Counted from the stretch's first letter, positions 1-12,181 are shown. The stretch is 64,000 nucleotides of DNA from Symbiodinium kawagutii (GCA_009767595.1 VSDK01016350.1:179061-243060); one strand, 5' to 3'. The notes: generated from the letters alone by a model not told the origin. Numbers and translations are program-made.

Positions 1-5
1 GCTAG

Positions 6-1598
6 CCAGCGGTTGGTGGCAGCTGTGGTGGCGGCGATGACGATGGGAGAAAGGATGAGCGGCCTACATCTCTGGAGGAACCTGAACCAGAGATTGAGGA
101 CGACGAGGAGTTCCCGTCCTGGGGTCCAAAGAGGGTGAAGCCACCCCCAGTGCCTCCTACCAAGGTGCCAGCTGGTGGTGAGGACCGTGCAAGGCCCGTC
201 AGGCTGGACCCTCAAGGAAGAGAACTGGTACCGGCTGGCGATGGTGGTCGTGCAAGAACCATCAGGATGGATGATCGTCGAGGAAGAGAGGTGATGGTCA
301 CTGGAACGGCCGCAGAACTGGCGGAAGTTCAAGGGAGGATGAGGGTGACTCACCAAGTCCGAAGTGTCCCCAAGAAGCGACCTCACCAAGAAGCTGAGGG
401 TGAGACCGCCTCTGGATCGGTGGTGCCAACCATCGTTTTGGGGCCTCTACGAGATGAAGCAGAAGAAGCTGCTTACCAACAGCAAAAGAAGGCCAGGGCA
501 GATGAGAGACAGAAGGAAAAGGAAGAATCTGCCTTTGGTAAGTCTGTGAGAAAGGAGATAGAGAACACTGCTCGACGAGCAGCGCAGATGCAGCGGGACC
601 TGAGGAAGGAGTTGGGAAAAAGGTTCAAGAGAACTACGACAGAAGAACCTCCCATCTACGACCCAGAGGACCCCAACCTTCGTGAAAGCGAAGGACACCA
701 ACGGTGGAGAGAGGAACGGACCAGACTCCGAAATCTCCCCATCATGAAGCGGGAGGTTGAAGCCACCTGGAGTGTTAGGGCCTTCAAAGTCAACCTTGCG
801 GGTGGGATCCACTGGAAGTCAGCTACCAAGCAGTGGTTTCCCCACCAGGTCTACTTCCCTGAGGAGACCCAGGTGGACAACCCTAAAGCTGAACTACCGG
901 TGCCTGTTGCAGTCAATGCTCCGGGTGAAGCGGAAACAGAGGCCGTGGAGATGACAGAAGCCAATGCCATCCCTCTAGGCCAAAGAAGACCTCCCACCGA
1001 GGAGGTAGATGAACCTGTGCTGGAGGAGCCGGCCGAGAGATGGGCCAAAGAGAAGCAGCGGCTTTTAGAAGCTTACTGCGACTTGGCCGAAAGAGTTCCA
1101 CAGGTGTTCGATGAGAATGGCGTCCACACAGCGGAGTTTGTGGAGTGGATGACCACCCTGGGCGAGTTGGCAGACCAGCTCAAAAGCTATGGGCTTGAGG
1201 TTCCTGTGCCTACGGAATCACTCGCTCCAGCGGAGGTTCCTGTGTCTACGGAACCGCCAACTCCGGCTGTGGGCCCGGATGGAACACCAGTGGAAGGTGA
1301 CCAAAATGGGCCGATGGAGACGGTCGATGAGGAGGTCAAGTCCACAGAGGCTTCCAGTGCTACACCTGCGGCCGCAAGAGCCGATGAAGCTGAAGCCACC
1401 TGGACTGAAGGACCGACCACAACTGCGGAGGAAAACTCCACCGAGGTTTTGCGTGCAACGCCTGTAGAGGCAGAAGGTGGGACTACCGAGATGGTGGTGG
1501 AACCTTCTACGCCTGCTGAAGCCGTTGCTGCCGATGGGACCGGTGGAGCGCTCGAACCAGCCCTGGCCAGTACAGAAGAGCCATCAGGTGAAACCTGA
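6..1598 (+). CDS. 3' part of a low-complexity acidic protein (5' end outside the window)
   Basis: A frame stays open from base 6, after an in-frame TAG at 3-5, to the TGA at 1598. No ATG lies near the start; the first in-frame ATG is inside the frame near base 268. The coding part therefore probably begins at a splice acceptor, such as the CAG at 20-22, and the gene continues upstream. The protein is highly charged. A Lys/Arg/Glu/Gln-rich stretch at roughly residues 110-165 (counting from base 135) is probably helical or coiled coil, and the last ~200 residues are rich in Thr, Glu, Pro and Ala with loose repeats of the type PVSTEPPTPA. No enzymatic motif is visible. Proteins of this composition occur in dinoflagellate retroelement-like families, but no protease, integrase or polymerase motif is present, so I assign no function. 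The frame and strand are well supported by length. Confidence 0.6.
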   Translation, partial: PAVGGSCGGGDDDGRKDERPTSLEEPEPEIEDDEEFPSWGPKRVKPPPVPPTKVPAGGEDRARPVRLDPQGRELVPAGDGGRARTIRMDDRRGREVMVTGTAAELAEVQGRMRVTHQVRSVPKKRPHQEAEGETASGSVVPTIVLGPLRDEAEEAAYQQQKKARADERQKEKEESAFGKSVRKEIENTARRAAQMQRDLRKELGKRFKRTTTEEPPIYDPEDPNLRESEGHQRWREERTRLRNLPIMKREVEATWSVRAFKVNLAGGIHWKSATKQWFPHQVYFPEETQVDNPKAELPVPVAVNAPGEAETEAVEMTEANAIPLGQRRPPTEEVDEPVLEEPAERWAKEKQRLLEAYCDLAERVPQVFDENGVHTAEFVEWMTTLGELADQLKSYGLEVPVPTESLAPAEVPVSTEPPTPAVGPDGTPVEGDQNGPMETVDEEVKSTEASSATPAAARADEAEATWTEGPTTTAEENSTEVLRATPVEAEGGTTEMVVEPSTPAEAVAADGTGGALEPALASTEEPSGET

Positions 1599-1825
1599 AT
1601 TGGTCCTAAAGGCCTAGGGGTTGAGTCTTTGAGAAAGACTGGGGGAGCGCGAACCTCGAATTTTGAAGAAGTGACTGCAGCTGTAGCGCGTCACACAAAT
1701 CAAGAAGTGTACCAAGAAACAGATGCTGACCTGGCATCTTTGGCTCAAGGAAAAAGAGGTCCGCAGCCCTGCTGTTGCGGGCGTGACTCCGCGTGGCCAT
1801 ATACCTGATAATCATTACACTGAAA

Positions 1826-2830
1826 GGATTCTATTACAGTCACTTGCGATTAAACTCGCATCAATGGCAACAGGCAGTGCATCAATCAAGGCACTGACGC
1901 ATCAGTATCCACTCAGTTCCTGCTAGCTGCTTTTCGGCTTGCAGAAAATATCGGCTGTCAGCCCAAAGCAACGCCTGCGGAAGGCGCAGGCACCAGAGGG
2001 CCCAAGGCAACTATCCAAAGACTATGCGGGCGGAGGTCGGATAAAGCCTGATAGTTTCTGCGAATCTTTGTGGGCTTGTCCTCCAAACATGCAATCCACA
2101 AAACATATCATATTCACTATCAATGGCGCATCGGATGAGGATGAGTGATGTGGAGATGCACGCAATTATACTGTAATATGATTCATGAAAATAATCAAAA
2201 AAAATCAAACAAAACTCCTAGTGCACAACCAACCACCTGAACATTGCGGCGATTGCATACGATTGCGTCGCTAGTCACGGCCTGATCTGCGGTGACCAGT
2301 GCACTCCCAGCACTGCCAGAGAACCCCGTCAGAAAACTTCTCCGTTCGTCCGCGGCGCAAACATATTCGGAGCTATGCGCGTCCTCCAAGCAATGGCCAC
2401 AAATGTGGGGCTTTCTTAAAATAGGGAACCCCAAAAAACGGTTGGTTTATGACTATAATTGGTTCGATTTGGGGGTCCCCTATTTTGGGAAACCACCATG
2501 TGGATGCTCATGATCGATGGTAGTTGCAAATCTCATGAATGCTTGACCCACGGCTAATATTGATCAATCTAGACTTACTATTGGTTCTATGATAACTATG
2601 ATTAATCCATGGCGAAAACTGATTCAATCTATTTCATCCATGATGGGAGTTGTCAACAGCTAGCAGCCGCACCTGGCGTCAGCTTACCGCCTAAGAGCTA
2701 CACCCTGCAATGGTGACCAAAGATGACCAAAGTAGTTCCCGGATTCTCGGTCCTGACTGGTCACAAAGTAGGCATCCAGTTGCTCAGCTTTCATCAGTGC
2801 CCTTAACCGTTCCAAACGATGAGAACTGTT
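1826..2830 (-). pseudogene. Partial second copy of the Xaa-Pro aminopeptidase gene (three exons)
   Basis: This block is a near copy of 53488-54567 in the same orientation. It holds three N-terminal-domain exons, 2830-2753, 2383-2282 and 1974-1895 on the - strand, with the same splice sites as the full gene (GA donor after the first, GC after the second, GT after the third). The exons encode the stretch from LERLRALMKAEQLDAYFVTS through ADSRYFLQAEKQLAGTEW. Compared with the full gene the three exons differ at only three bases, all synonymous third positions (Val, Cys, Ser). The introns carry more substitutions, small indels and a replaced segment. Homology stops at or near the 5' edge of the first exon and ~70 bases past the third. 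No fourth exon is seen before the + strand gene at 1598. It is either a truncated duplicate, part of a second gene split by rearrangement, or an assembly chimera. Confidence 0.7.
2411..2497. repeat. MITE-like element, family 1 (TTTCTCAAAATAGGG type)
   Basis: Inverted ends of the form CTTTCTTAAAATAGGGAACC and GGTCCCCTATTTTGGGAAAC enclose an AT-rich core with TTGGTTTATGACTATAATTGG. It sits in the intron between the first two exons of the partial aminopeptidase copy and is shared with the full gene (54143-54238), so it predates that duplication. Confidence 0.75.
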
Positions 2831-5680
2831 TGGCCTTGACAGCTGGGAGAATGGACGTGAAGCACAGTGCTGGGGGGATGATGTGGGAGGTTTAGGTCTT
2901 ATCGAACCTGTAGATTCAAAGATATACTGTATTCAATACACAATATATGCGTCCACAAAATATATATACAATGTCAAAACATAGTTAATACATAATATAA
3001 AACATGCGTAGTACATATCCCTCAAATAACTTTGGATGTTTGCTACATGCAATAGATGTTCTGTCATTTTATACCTGTACTTTTGGAAAACCCACCTGGC
3101 CCCCCACCGACCAAGCAGCGTTCAACCAACTTGAAAACTTTGCCAAACCGCCTGCTAAGAATCTTGAAAAGCTGCTTGGGTGGTACTGGTCATACCTGCT
3201 CAGCTGGTCAGACACGGTTGCTGGCAATCTTGTCGACAAGCTGGTAGCCTTGTTCATTGGCTAAAGCGCTAATATGTATATGACTAGTTAGTCGCGAACA
3301 CCCAAACCCATTAAATAAATAGGTGGTTGATGATAATTGAACAGCTGGTGCTTCAATGCTGGTTACCCTTGCAAGCACTCCGAGCATCCGCACGGCACAC
3401 GGCCACCGGACCGTCTTCGTTGCATCGAAGCCTGGGAGGGAAAGCCAGCGAGCGATTTCGCCAATTGTAGACCTCCAAATGCTGGGTGTTGCCTCTGAAA
3501 CTTTTCCTTCTGATAGATTTAGGGTGCACGACTAGCCACCTGCGTATGAAAATCAATCAAAATCTCTAACGATATAGATATCCCGCTCAATTCCATCAAT
3601 GGAAGATGAAGTTCCATTTGAGCCCCTACTGAGTAGGCCCTACTGGTGGGATGAAACGGGGGTTGAGATAGCTCAGTACCCAAGGGCAGAACGGCCACTG
3701 CTGCCATAATCACCAAGGATGTGCGCTGAAGAGAGGGCTCTGCCTGAACACGGGTTGGCACTTCACAGGTGAGGGAGTCCATGAAAAAATATCCAACAAT
3801 AGTCAATAGTCAAGCATTATAACCATCAAAGCAACAATAATGGAGATGGTTATTATTGACATAATCGATGGCCATTAGCGGTTATATTTCACTTCAAGAC
3901 TGGTGATGAGCCAATGATAACCAACATCATCATGGTCATACAGTAAGTAATAACTACCAACGATGGAGTGTTTGACGCTGAACACCAACAAACTTTGGAA
4001 GTTGGAGTTGGCAGCTCCCACAGCGACATTTGGAGGTTGTGTTCCGTGTTTGACCGAAAACATCATCCTCCCACTCCATCTGCAAAAGTGTCTCTGAATG
4101 GACTTATCCAAATTTGCAAAAGTCTATGGGAGATTATCCAAATTTAATTCATACACTACAATAAAACGGATTGCCCACAGCAATAGGGCTCGCAACATCA
4201 ACAGCAGATATACTGACAAGAATCCGCATTGCCTGCCATGAACCTGTTTAAGGCGGTGTAACCATTGCCATGTTTGAAGGGGGGAGAGACAACCATCAAC
4301 CAATCGTGTGGCTATATATCCATGCCATGAGTTCCGAAGTGTCCTTTCTCTGGGGTCCCCACAGTCGGAGCATGGTCAATTCCAGCAACCTTGGATTCAT
4401 GCCAATCGCACACGTCAGCTGATGTTACACAAATCATCAGTCAGCTGGAATGTCACGTTGATTCTGACTGCGTCCCCAATTCACTTTGCTGGAATTCATC
4501 CAACTTGCTGGCTGCTGCCACAACAACAACCGCCACCAAAAACGGAGAATCACAGAACCAAAAACAACAAAACCAAACCAAACGGAAGCATTCTTGCATA
4601 TTCTTGCAAAGGATGTTTCAATGCGGAATTTATCGAGCAAAACATAGTTTTATTCAATAAAATAAAACAATGAATGGAGCTTAAAGGGATCCGACCCCAT
4701 CTGTTTCCGTTGCTTCAGCTCCCGAATCCCTGCATCAAGCGGCCCATGGTCGCCCTGCTGCCGACCGCTGTGAAGGGCCTGAATGGAAGTGACTGGAATC
4801 CACCATCTTGGATCGAAGGTGTAAGAGTGATGATGATAATAACGATTGATAACATGTGAATAATTCTGAATAATGGCAATGGTAAATCATGGTTAATTTT
4901 GGTGAAAAGTAACGATTGCTGGCTGCCATTGAAAGGGTTCAAAATGGTCAATAGTTCAGAAGTCTGTTGGTCATGGTTCCCAATGATTAGTTGTGAACCA
5001 TGGTTACCAACAAAAATCCATAATTTTTGAACAAGTTGTTAGTACTGGTTCATCCTGGTTAATCACTTGCATATTCCACATTATGATATGTCCATGGGAC
5101 CATGGCTAACATTGAATGGTATCATAGTACCTATCTCCACAACAATCAACCCCCAACATCAACCCCCCTGTGGCTTCCCCGGATTGAAGATATTGGGCAC
5201 TGGGTGTCCAAAGTGGTTAACGCACTTAGTTCATAACCAAGACAATCAGACTACCCAAGTTTTTACAGGTCCTAAAGCGAGGAAAAGAACAGGGCCTCAG
5301 CCCGGCTGTTCCTTGAGCAGCATCCAAAGAGACAGAACCCCCTACCTCCCGGGAGCCCGCCAACGCTCCTTGGGGTGACCGCTGAGCAAACTTGGATGCT
5401 CCAAGGCTTTCCCACGTGCCCACTAACCTCGGTGATTCACGGTGTCAATCGTGGCATGTTCGCAAATGGGCTACAGCTACTGTAGCTGTCTGGTGTATCC
5501 GTATCACGTACCTGTGACTACACATTGTGTTGGTATGTTTGTTCTGCGCATTTGAGAACCCTTCAAGATGTGATCCATATATTGAATGATATGGCAAAAG
5601 CCTCCAAGAAACATTGTTCCTGGAGATATTCTCTAGATGGGGGTTTCTGTTGTTAGTTCTATAGAATACTTCAACATGTC
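2831..5680. other. No confidently placed gene; scattered coding-like patches
   Basis: The stretch is mostly AT-rich sequence with ATCATTAACCA-like motifs. On the - strand, frames at about 3470-3363 (contains ARWLSLPGFDATKTVRWPC), 3257-3100 (contains FSRFLAGGLAKFSSWLNAAW) and 3780-3590 read like exons. The + strand at 3100-3260 is also open (contains NLEKLLGWYWSYLLSWSD). I could not join these in frame or choose the strand, so no gene is called. The remainder shows no repeat or RNA gene that I recognise. Confidence 0.4.
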
Positions 5681-7445
5681 ATGACAAGAAAAAAACAGAA
5701 TTTGGGACAACTACAATCAAACAATTTCAACTTGACAGAACATGAAGCACAGAGACAGGTCATTGAGTTTTGGAACCAAGAAAGGGATTCATCCACCATC
5801 CAAAGATGGTTTCTGAATGCTTCTGATACTCTGCCAGGATGGTGGTCACAGCCTGACGGTCAATCTGGATGCCAATGGATTTCCATCCTGGCTGCACTCC
5901 ACCCACCTGCAAGAGCTGAGAACCCGCAGGGTGCTCCCCCACGCCATGAAAGTTTGTGGCCAGATGAAAGTGAATCATCTAAAGCAGAGATGTTTGCTGC
6001 CTTGATGGGCAGGGTGGCTTTCACTGACACAGATCACGACAACTGCGAGACCGATTTGTTGGAAGTGATCTCTGCTTTGGATCCCGCAGAGGCAGCAAAG
6101 GGTGTGAGGAAAGCTTGCTCGGACAAACTTTCTGCAAGAAAAGGCTTCAAACGGACAGAAGCTACTGAGTGGCGGGGCGGATGGCAAAAACGAAACTTTA
6201 CACCTGCAGAATTGCGCGAATTGCTTCCACCTACAAGCGTGACTGTTTTTATCAAGCGTTTGCCGCCATCGCAATCCTATTGTGGTTTCTATGACCGTTG
6301 CTTGGTTTTCAATTCCGGGTTATTACATATGCTTGTGAACTGGGTCACTGTGGCTGGCAGGGTTCATAGGCCTGGTGATTCCCATTAAGGCGTTCTTAAC
6401 TGCAATGGTTAAGCTAAACCATCCAGAAGCAATTCACTTTTGTGTGTGCCTGGTGATTCTGGCCAACTCAGATTCCAATGCTGGGTTGCAGAAGTACAAG
6501 AGCTGCAAATGGTCTGGTGCACGGGCTTCCATGGAGGAGCACGAAGCATGCAACATTGTCGTGCAGATGCTGTGGGATATGCATCTGCTGGACAGCAATA
6601 ATGCCAAAGATTCTTCGCTTAGGCATCGCTCGTGAGTGCCCATCATCAATCACCGTCAAAATGTTTGGCATTGGGTTAATTTTGCATTTGTTTATGTATG
6701 TCCGATGTCCTACTTAAGTAAGGTAATGTACACTGGTGCACTTCAAACCCAATAATACCAAATACGCTCGGTTGTTGGGGGTCATGAGTTTATCTTGAAA
6801 CGTTAAAAGTATTTGTAATGATGAACGCATCTACATGAAGAGATACCCACTATTTTATTGCTTGGTTTCCGGTTGTCACCCCCGAACCAATGAAGTGTAA
6901 GAAATGATGATGGTATGATCCTGTCAATTCTGAATTTTCCCTGGGAGGCCCACGCCTGAAGTAGTGAAGGCATGCGTAGAGCGTGCCGTCCGTTCTCTGG
7001 GAGCCCGGGCTGGCGCTGATGATGCTGCAACAGCATCATCATCTGCCGCACCATTTAGGGATGGTGCGTCAAAGAAAAAACGCAAAGCTTGATAGACCGA
7101 CCTGGATAAAATGTTCACCATGGTTGCCAAGTAGTTTACATTGTTCAACTTTTATGTCTAAATGTTTTTGGTTCAATGAATGGATGGACGATCGAATGGA
7201 TGATCATAGATCTGTGTGTGTGTGCGTGTGTGTGTTGTGTTTGTACTACTTATTTCCTGTTGGTGCTTTATGCTGCTGTCAAAGCTGCTAATGCCCAAAC
7301 GGAACCAACTTTTCCAGACAACTTTGAGCTGTTTCATCGTATCACCGAGTTAGATCTCACTAGTCTGAAGCCTGACGCACGTGCAATCGCATGTGGTCAT
7401 TGCAAAAGGTTTGAAGCTGAGCTGAAGGGTTGGGCCCCGATCTGA
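5681..7445 (+). CDS. Multi-exon gene, protein of unknown function
   Basis: At least four segments read as coding on the + strand. The first, ~5850-6293, is open in two frames near its start and then encodes a helix-rich part containing FTPAELRELLPPTSVTVFIK. The second, ~6496-6631, contains ARASMEEHEACNIVVQMLWD and ends at a canonical CTC|GTGAGT donor. The third starts at 6948 and joins in frame to give SPTPEVVKACVERAVRSLG. The last starts near 7285, contains FHRITELDLTSLKPDARAIA and ends at the TGA at 7443-7445. The third exon either ends at a GTGCGT donor after 7063 or runs on to a KKKRK stretch and a stop at 7089. No family with known function is recognised; the layout resembles lineage-specific proteins common in Symbiodiniaceae. 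The start codon is not established. Confidence 0.5.
7207..7240. repeat. (TG)n microsatellite in an intron
   Basis: An alternating TG/CG run lies just upstream of the last exon of the 5.7-7.4 kb gene. It is pyrimidine-poor on the + strand. Confidence 0.8.
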
Positions 7446-7925
7446 CAGCGTGTGTGCGTATGTATACACCATGGCAACCGTTCCATGCCAAGACCTTGGC
7501 AACAAACAGCCAAAGCTTGGTAAGCATTGGGAACCCGATAAAATATGATAAAATGGTTACATACTAATGATCTGCCAAGGGTTTCATCAATCTAAGGTAT
7601 TAGGAAGAGCTTAGCAGCTGCTCAAGCTAGATGCCAGTAGAGGGGGGTGAAGGGGGAGGGGGGATCAGGGGTCCATGAATGATGAGGTGCACCAAAAAAG
7701 GCGTCGCTCCCGTGCTGTCGAGCCAAGAAATCACGGCATGGGGAACCCATAAAATGGCTGGTTTACTTTTAAATGGTCATTATTGGATGATTTTGGTTGG
7801 TGCTGAGTCCTATGGTGTAGCCCCCCTCCACTGCCCTCTGACGGTCTCAAAGTCAAAAGTGAGTCCTATGGCTTGCTAGAATCCCAATAGTAGGCTAGGC
7901 CCGGGCAATGGAACACTTCATGTCG
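7446..7925. other. Intergenic region between convergent genes
   Basis: About 480 bases separate the TGA at 7445 on the + strand from the stop at 7926 on the - strand. The stretch includes a purine-rich run near 7636-7670. No gene, repeat or hairpin was convincing. Confidence 0.5.
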
Positions 7926-8766
7926 TCAGAACACCGAAGTCACGCAAACGGCGGCATTGAAGCCACAGTCCATCACCGCTGCATTTTGTGCGGGCCCCAA
8001 TGTCTGTTTTCTGCATGGGAGGGGTAAAGGTTCTGAAAACCGAAAGAACCAAAAGATAAAACACATATGGTATCGATGACCTTGCTTGCCCATTGATGAT
8101 TCAAAACAGACTTACCTGTTCCCCGCACTCCCCGAGCTGGTTCAAACAGGGTCAACCTACTCCTGTGCACTGCCGGTTTGACTCCAAAGATCCACACTCC
8201 AAGGGAATTGGTGGCTTAACATCCCCTCACCAAACGTAATTTTCTCACGTCTTTACACAATCGCAGGCTGATGGCTGATGCAGTCGCACCAGAAATTCTC
8301 ATGTCCACAAGCACAAGAAGCCATCTGCTGACAGTCAAGCCATCTGCTATCCACAAGCGCGACAGGCCATCTGCAGCCACCCTCACCCGACAGCTGAGCG
8401 CTCCAGTAGTCATCAGTAGTCCAGGTCTCCGCCCACTTGTCGTCGTTCGCACAGATCTTCCCGTGACAGCCACGCATCTGTTCCAGGGGTGTTCCGATGT
8501 CTCCAAGAAATCCGCTATCTATGGTCGTGGTCTTGTGCGTAGTAGTGACCTCCCCAGCTGTCAGTTTTCCCTTCAAAACTGGGTTCAAAGGATCCATCTT
8601 TGGACCGAACCTTAGCCCGAGTTTCGCCCCAAAAGGCCAGCAGGTGCACGGGTCTTTCGGCAAATGTCTGCGTCGTGTGGCCGGCACCCAGGGATACGGC
8701 CATGGCCGGACGCTGCAGGGGGTTCCACAGTATCAGGCGATTGGCCGAGCAGCGGATGCTCAAGTC
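7926..8766 (-). CDS. Last four exons of a - strand gene, unknown function
   Basis: Four exons join in one frame on the - strand: 8766-8550, 8518-8387, 8196-8116 and 8032-7926. Donors are AG|GT, GG|GTGAGG and ACAG|GTAAGT; acceptors end in AG; the phases 1, 1 and 1 match at each join. The last exon ends with a TGA at 7926-7928. The ~178-residue product includes SIRCSANRLILWNPLQRP, a segment with GFLGDIGTPLEQMRGCHG, a Trp/Asp-rich part (DKWAETWTTDDYW) and a short C-terminus ending in AAVCVTSVF. The moderately high Cys content could suit an extracellular or lumenal protein, but this is a guess. No family is recognised. The first exon begins in phase 0 after CTCTCAG, so more exons lie upstream, possibly among those near 12.3-13.0 kb. 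Confidence 0.6.
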
Positions 8767-8905
8767 CTGAGAGCAAATCTCAAGCCATGAAACAAATGGT
8801 TTAACCAACCAATGATTAATAATAGATAATGATTAATAATGGATAATAGCTACCTACAAAAATAGGGGAGATAATGATTAATGATGGATAATTATCAATA
8901 TATAA

Positions 8906-9016
8906 TGGTTTCTTAAAACAGGGAACCCCAAAAGTTATGGTTAGTTTACTATATATACCATTTTCGTGCTAAATATTGGATGATGACTGGGGGTACTCAT
9001 ATTTTGAGAAACACCC
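8906..9016. repeat. MITE-like element, family 1
   Basis: The left end TGGTTTCTTAAAACAGGGAA and the right end TACTCATATTTTGAGAAACA form diverged inverted repeats around an AT-rich core. Confidence 0.65.
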
Positions 9017-10278
9017 TTTTGGCTGCTTGATTCGAGGCATAACCGACAACAATGGGGAGATGACCAACTGTGATCAGGAAATTCAGAGCAAGAATTCATT
9101 AGTACAGTTGTTCTGTATATCCTTGACTATAGATGACTATAGATCATGGAACCCGCACAAAACCCGACCATGAAGCAACCAGCCACCAAAGTTTTTAACT
9201 CACGTGACAGATTTGGTGGTTGATATTGGGAGTATTGAGCAGCTGATGACAAAATTTTGGAGTCAAGGCATGTTGATTCGTGCAAGCTAATTGGGGTTGC
9301 TTCACTAACATATCACATCATTCAACTAATGATCGTAACATGAGTGGCTACTGCATCTCAACTCAACTGGGCAGTGGTCAAGAACTGACCTTTACCTTTG
9401 GGACAGGTTGATGCGAAACATCATGTTATGGCGATGGTATTGCGCAGCCACCACTACTAAATCAAGTGCTCCATGTTTAATTCTTGGCGGCCTGTCCCAG
9501 CTAATTACTTGCTGATGGTTTCGTGATGATCACAGTAAATGGATGTAAATGGTGTGGTTACCACTGGTGATGTAATTCTGCTCAATCATGCTGGCTAACT
9601 ACATTACCAATATGATTGATTAGTTTAGTGCCATTATATGCTTCAGTAAATGGTGTGCTTTTTTTTGAGAATGGCTAAGCACTAAACCATGGCAGCATGG
9701 ATGGCCGCAGCGGCGCTGCCATGAAGGTTTCATGGTTGTCTCGTCCCTGCGATCTCGGTGGCCCAAGATCGACTGACTGAAGGAACGTGACGCTTGGAAC
9801 GTTGGTGCCTCGTGAGTCGCTTAAGGATAGGTGATGATTCATGGTGAGCAATGACGGGTAATAATGAGTAGTAGTGAGGAATGGTGAGTAGTGATGAACA
9901 ATGATGCTTACTAATGACTATTGATGGTAATGATAGCCAAAGATTGACGATGATGGTGATGACAACGACAAACCTCATCACGGTCATTCCCAATCGGTTG
10001 ACTAAAGCCAACAATTGTGATGCATTGCCACCACCATTATTCATCATTGTTGCATTTTGTTGCTTATCATTGACAATCAATATATATAATCCAAATCAAT
10101 CGGATATTGTTGCTCGTTGTTGCATATGTTTGTGGCTTGTTGTTGCTTATTGTTGCTTATTGTCATCAACATTCATCAACTTTCTCACCGTTGCCGGAGT
10201 TCCTTCGCCTTTTCTTGGTCACATTTATCAATTAGTAACTACTATGAATCATTCTTATCTTGCCATCAGTGACCATGT

Positions 10279-10376
10279 TTGACGATTATCAACCGGGAAC
10301 CCCGTGATGCGTGTTCTTCGGTCAAGCCACCTCCTGTGGACGCGTTGCACCAAGCTCTTGGACAAAATCTTCCAAG
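10279..10376 (+). CDS. Isolated candidate exon with canonical donor
   Basis: The frame reads CSSVKPPPVDALHQALGQNL and stops exactly at a textbook CCAAG|GTAAGTGC donor. Base composition is clearly higher in GC than the flanks. The opposite strand is also open here (contains TLEDFVQELGATRPQEVA), so the strand is not certain. No partner exon was found. Confidence 0.3.
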
Positions 10377-11460
10377 GTAAGTGCCGGAGCTGGTCCCACC
10401 AGTGAGTCTCGACACCACGAAACACCGGCCGGACCTGAACTGCAGCGAGCTAGCTGCAAGCGAGCTGCAAGTGGCAGGATGGAACAAGCGATTGGATGGT
10501 GAATGATTAATGAATCAATTGCTTCAATTGCTGCTATTTTGTAACAACAACAATATATTAATTTGTTATCAATGGTATAACAATGCATGTTATTAACAAA
10601 CAATTGCTAATGAAACAAAAAGTGAACATTGATAACAATGCATTAACATATCATAATTGTCAGTATAGTCTAATAGCAATGGAATACCAATGAACAGTCG
10701 CATTGATTATGACAATTGACAATTGGTAACAAAATCCAGTCATGATTAATAATGGCTTACAATCGCTCATGTCCATGGTTGCCAACGGATACTAATGGTT
10801 TCATGTCAATTGTTCCTGATGATTGATGGTTAAAAAGCGTTAATAATAGATGATGGTGGTTGAGAATAGCTATACAATGTCAATGGTTCGCATTGACCAA
10901 AAGAGTGGCTCATGAACTTAGTCAACTGCTATACTCCAGCACCAAAGACGGAAGCATCATGGATCTTAAACCTGGAACAGTTCGTCTGAGAAGATTCAGA
11001 GCAACAACAGACTGGTTTAGCAGGATGAGGAGTAACAGAGATGGGAAAATCCACAGGAAAACCCTCTAATTGGTATTTAAAGCAAGGCTTTCCTCTAGAC
11101 TTTCCCATCAACCAACCCAGTGAAACATGTGTTCATGACTGTTTATGTGTGACGATGTTCTTGTTTCTCCGCTTCGAAGAACTCGTTTCCCATCCTCATC
11201 CTGCAAGTCTGTCATCAATTGTTGATATCATCTGTTTGTGGTTTCAAGCCCTGGTTAATGATCACTAGTAAAAATAAAAAATGTTTGAAGCGTATAGTCT
11301 GTTATAGTCGCCCTTTTTGGAGTGCTGACTGGTAATTCAGTACCCCACATCCATGTTCTCAACGTATGCAGCGCATAACTGCAACGCACTGCTCCCTTGA
11401 AGGGGTGGGGTGTTCAATCGACCCAAATTTGAGAAGACATTGAGCTCTGCCCACCATCCA

Positions 11461-11580
11461 TATGGCTATGGGTCGATATTGACCAACCAATGATGGTGGA
11501 TCATAACCAACAAACCATAGGGAAAACAATGGTTGATGACCGGGAAGCAGGGTTACGGGGTTTTGACCCACGATCCATAT
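11461..11580. repeat. MITE-like element, family 2 (GTGGGTCAAAACCC type), reverse orientation
   Basis: The ends TATGGCTATGGGTCGATATT and the inverted TTTTGACCCACGATCCATA enclose a core with ATAGGGAAAACAATGGTTGA. The same core occurs at 14286, 39626, 47851, 51862 and 57667. Confidence 0.75.
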
Positions 11581-11755
11581 AAACCAAAACTAATTGCCAA
11601 ACTGAAGCCAGTTTAGCCAATGTGGTTAAGCCACCCCTATCCCTCCACATGCCACCCCAGTCTCTTGCAGCGATAGCTTTCTATCTTTGAAGATTTGAAG
11701 CCTATACCTCAGACTCAGATCAGACTGATTGAGGTCATTTAATACTGGCGTACTT

Positions 11756-11859
11756 GGTGGTTTCTCAAAATAGTGGATCCTCCAAAGCATCCAGCTGATT
11801 AAGCACTTATAGCAATAAACCATCCATAATTTTGGGGTTCCCTATTTTGAGAAACCACC
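11756..11859. repeat. MITE-like element, family 1
   Basis: Near-perfect inverted ends GGTGGTTTCTCAAAATAG and CTATTTTGAGAAACCACC enclose ~70 bases of AT-rich core. Confidence 0.8.
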
Positions 11860-12181
11860 ATTTGGCTAACCAAACTGACTAATGATCACCTGTTCCATTG
11901 ATCAACACCAGCAAATTATGATGATTTCTAGTTGTTTCGAAGTTCAATACAGTCATCCGACACAGTGCAAATTGCCGCGGCAAACACAAAATCATCTAAC
12001 ATTAGTCGGCTATATCTCTTTATGCAAATGGTTTTCGTGTATTTTTGATATTGATCCCACGACCTATTGCCACAAAACTGACCAGTAGGATCCTTGATAT
12101 TACGCACCCTCTTGATCACTGGCCCTGAAAATTGACCAACGCCCTACTCAACCAGGGACTCAACCAGGGTTTCTCCAGGTA

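Noticed and set aside
5067-5423. Frames of ~100 codons on the + strand and 65 on the - strand at 5.1-5.4 kb
   Set aside because: Composition and lack of splice context do not support either; no partner exon.
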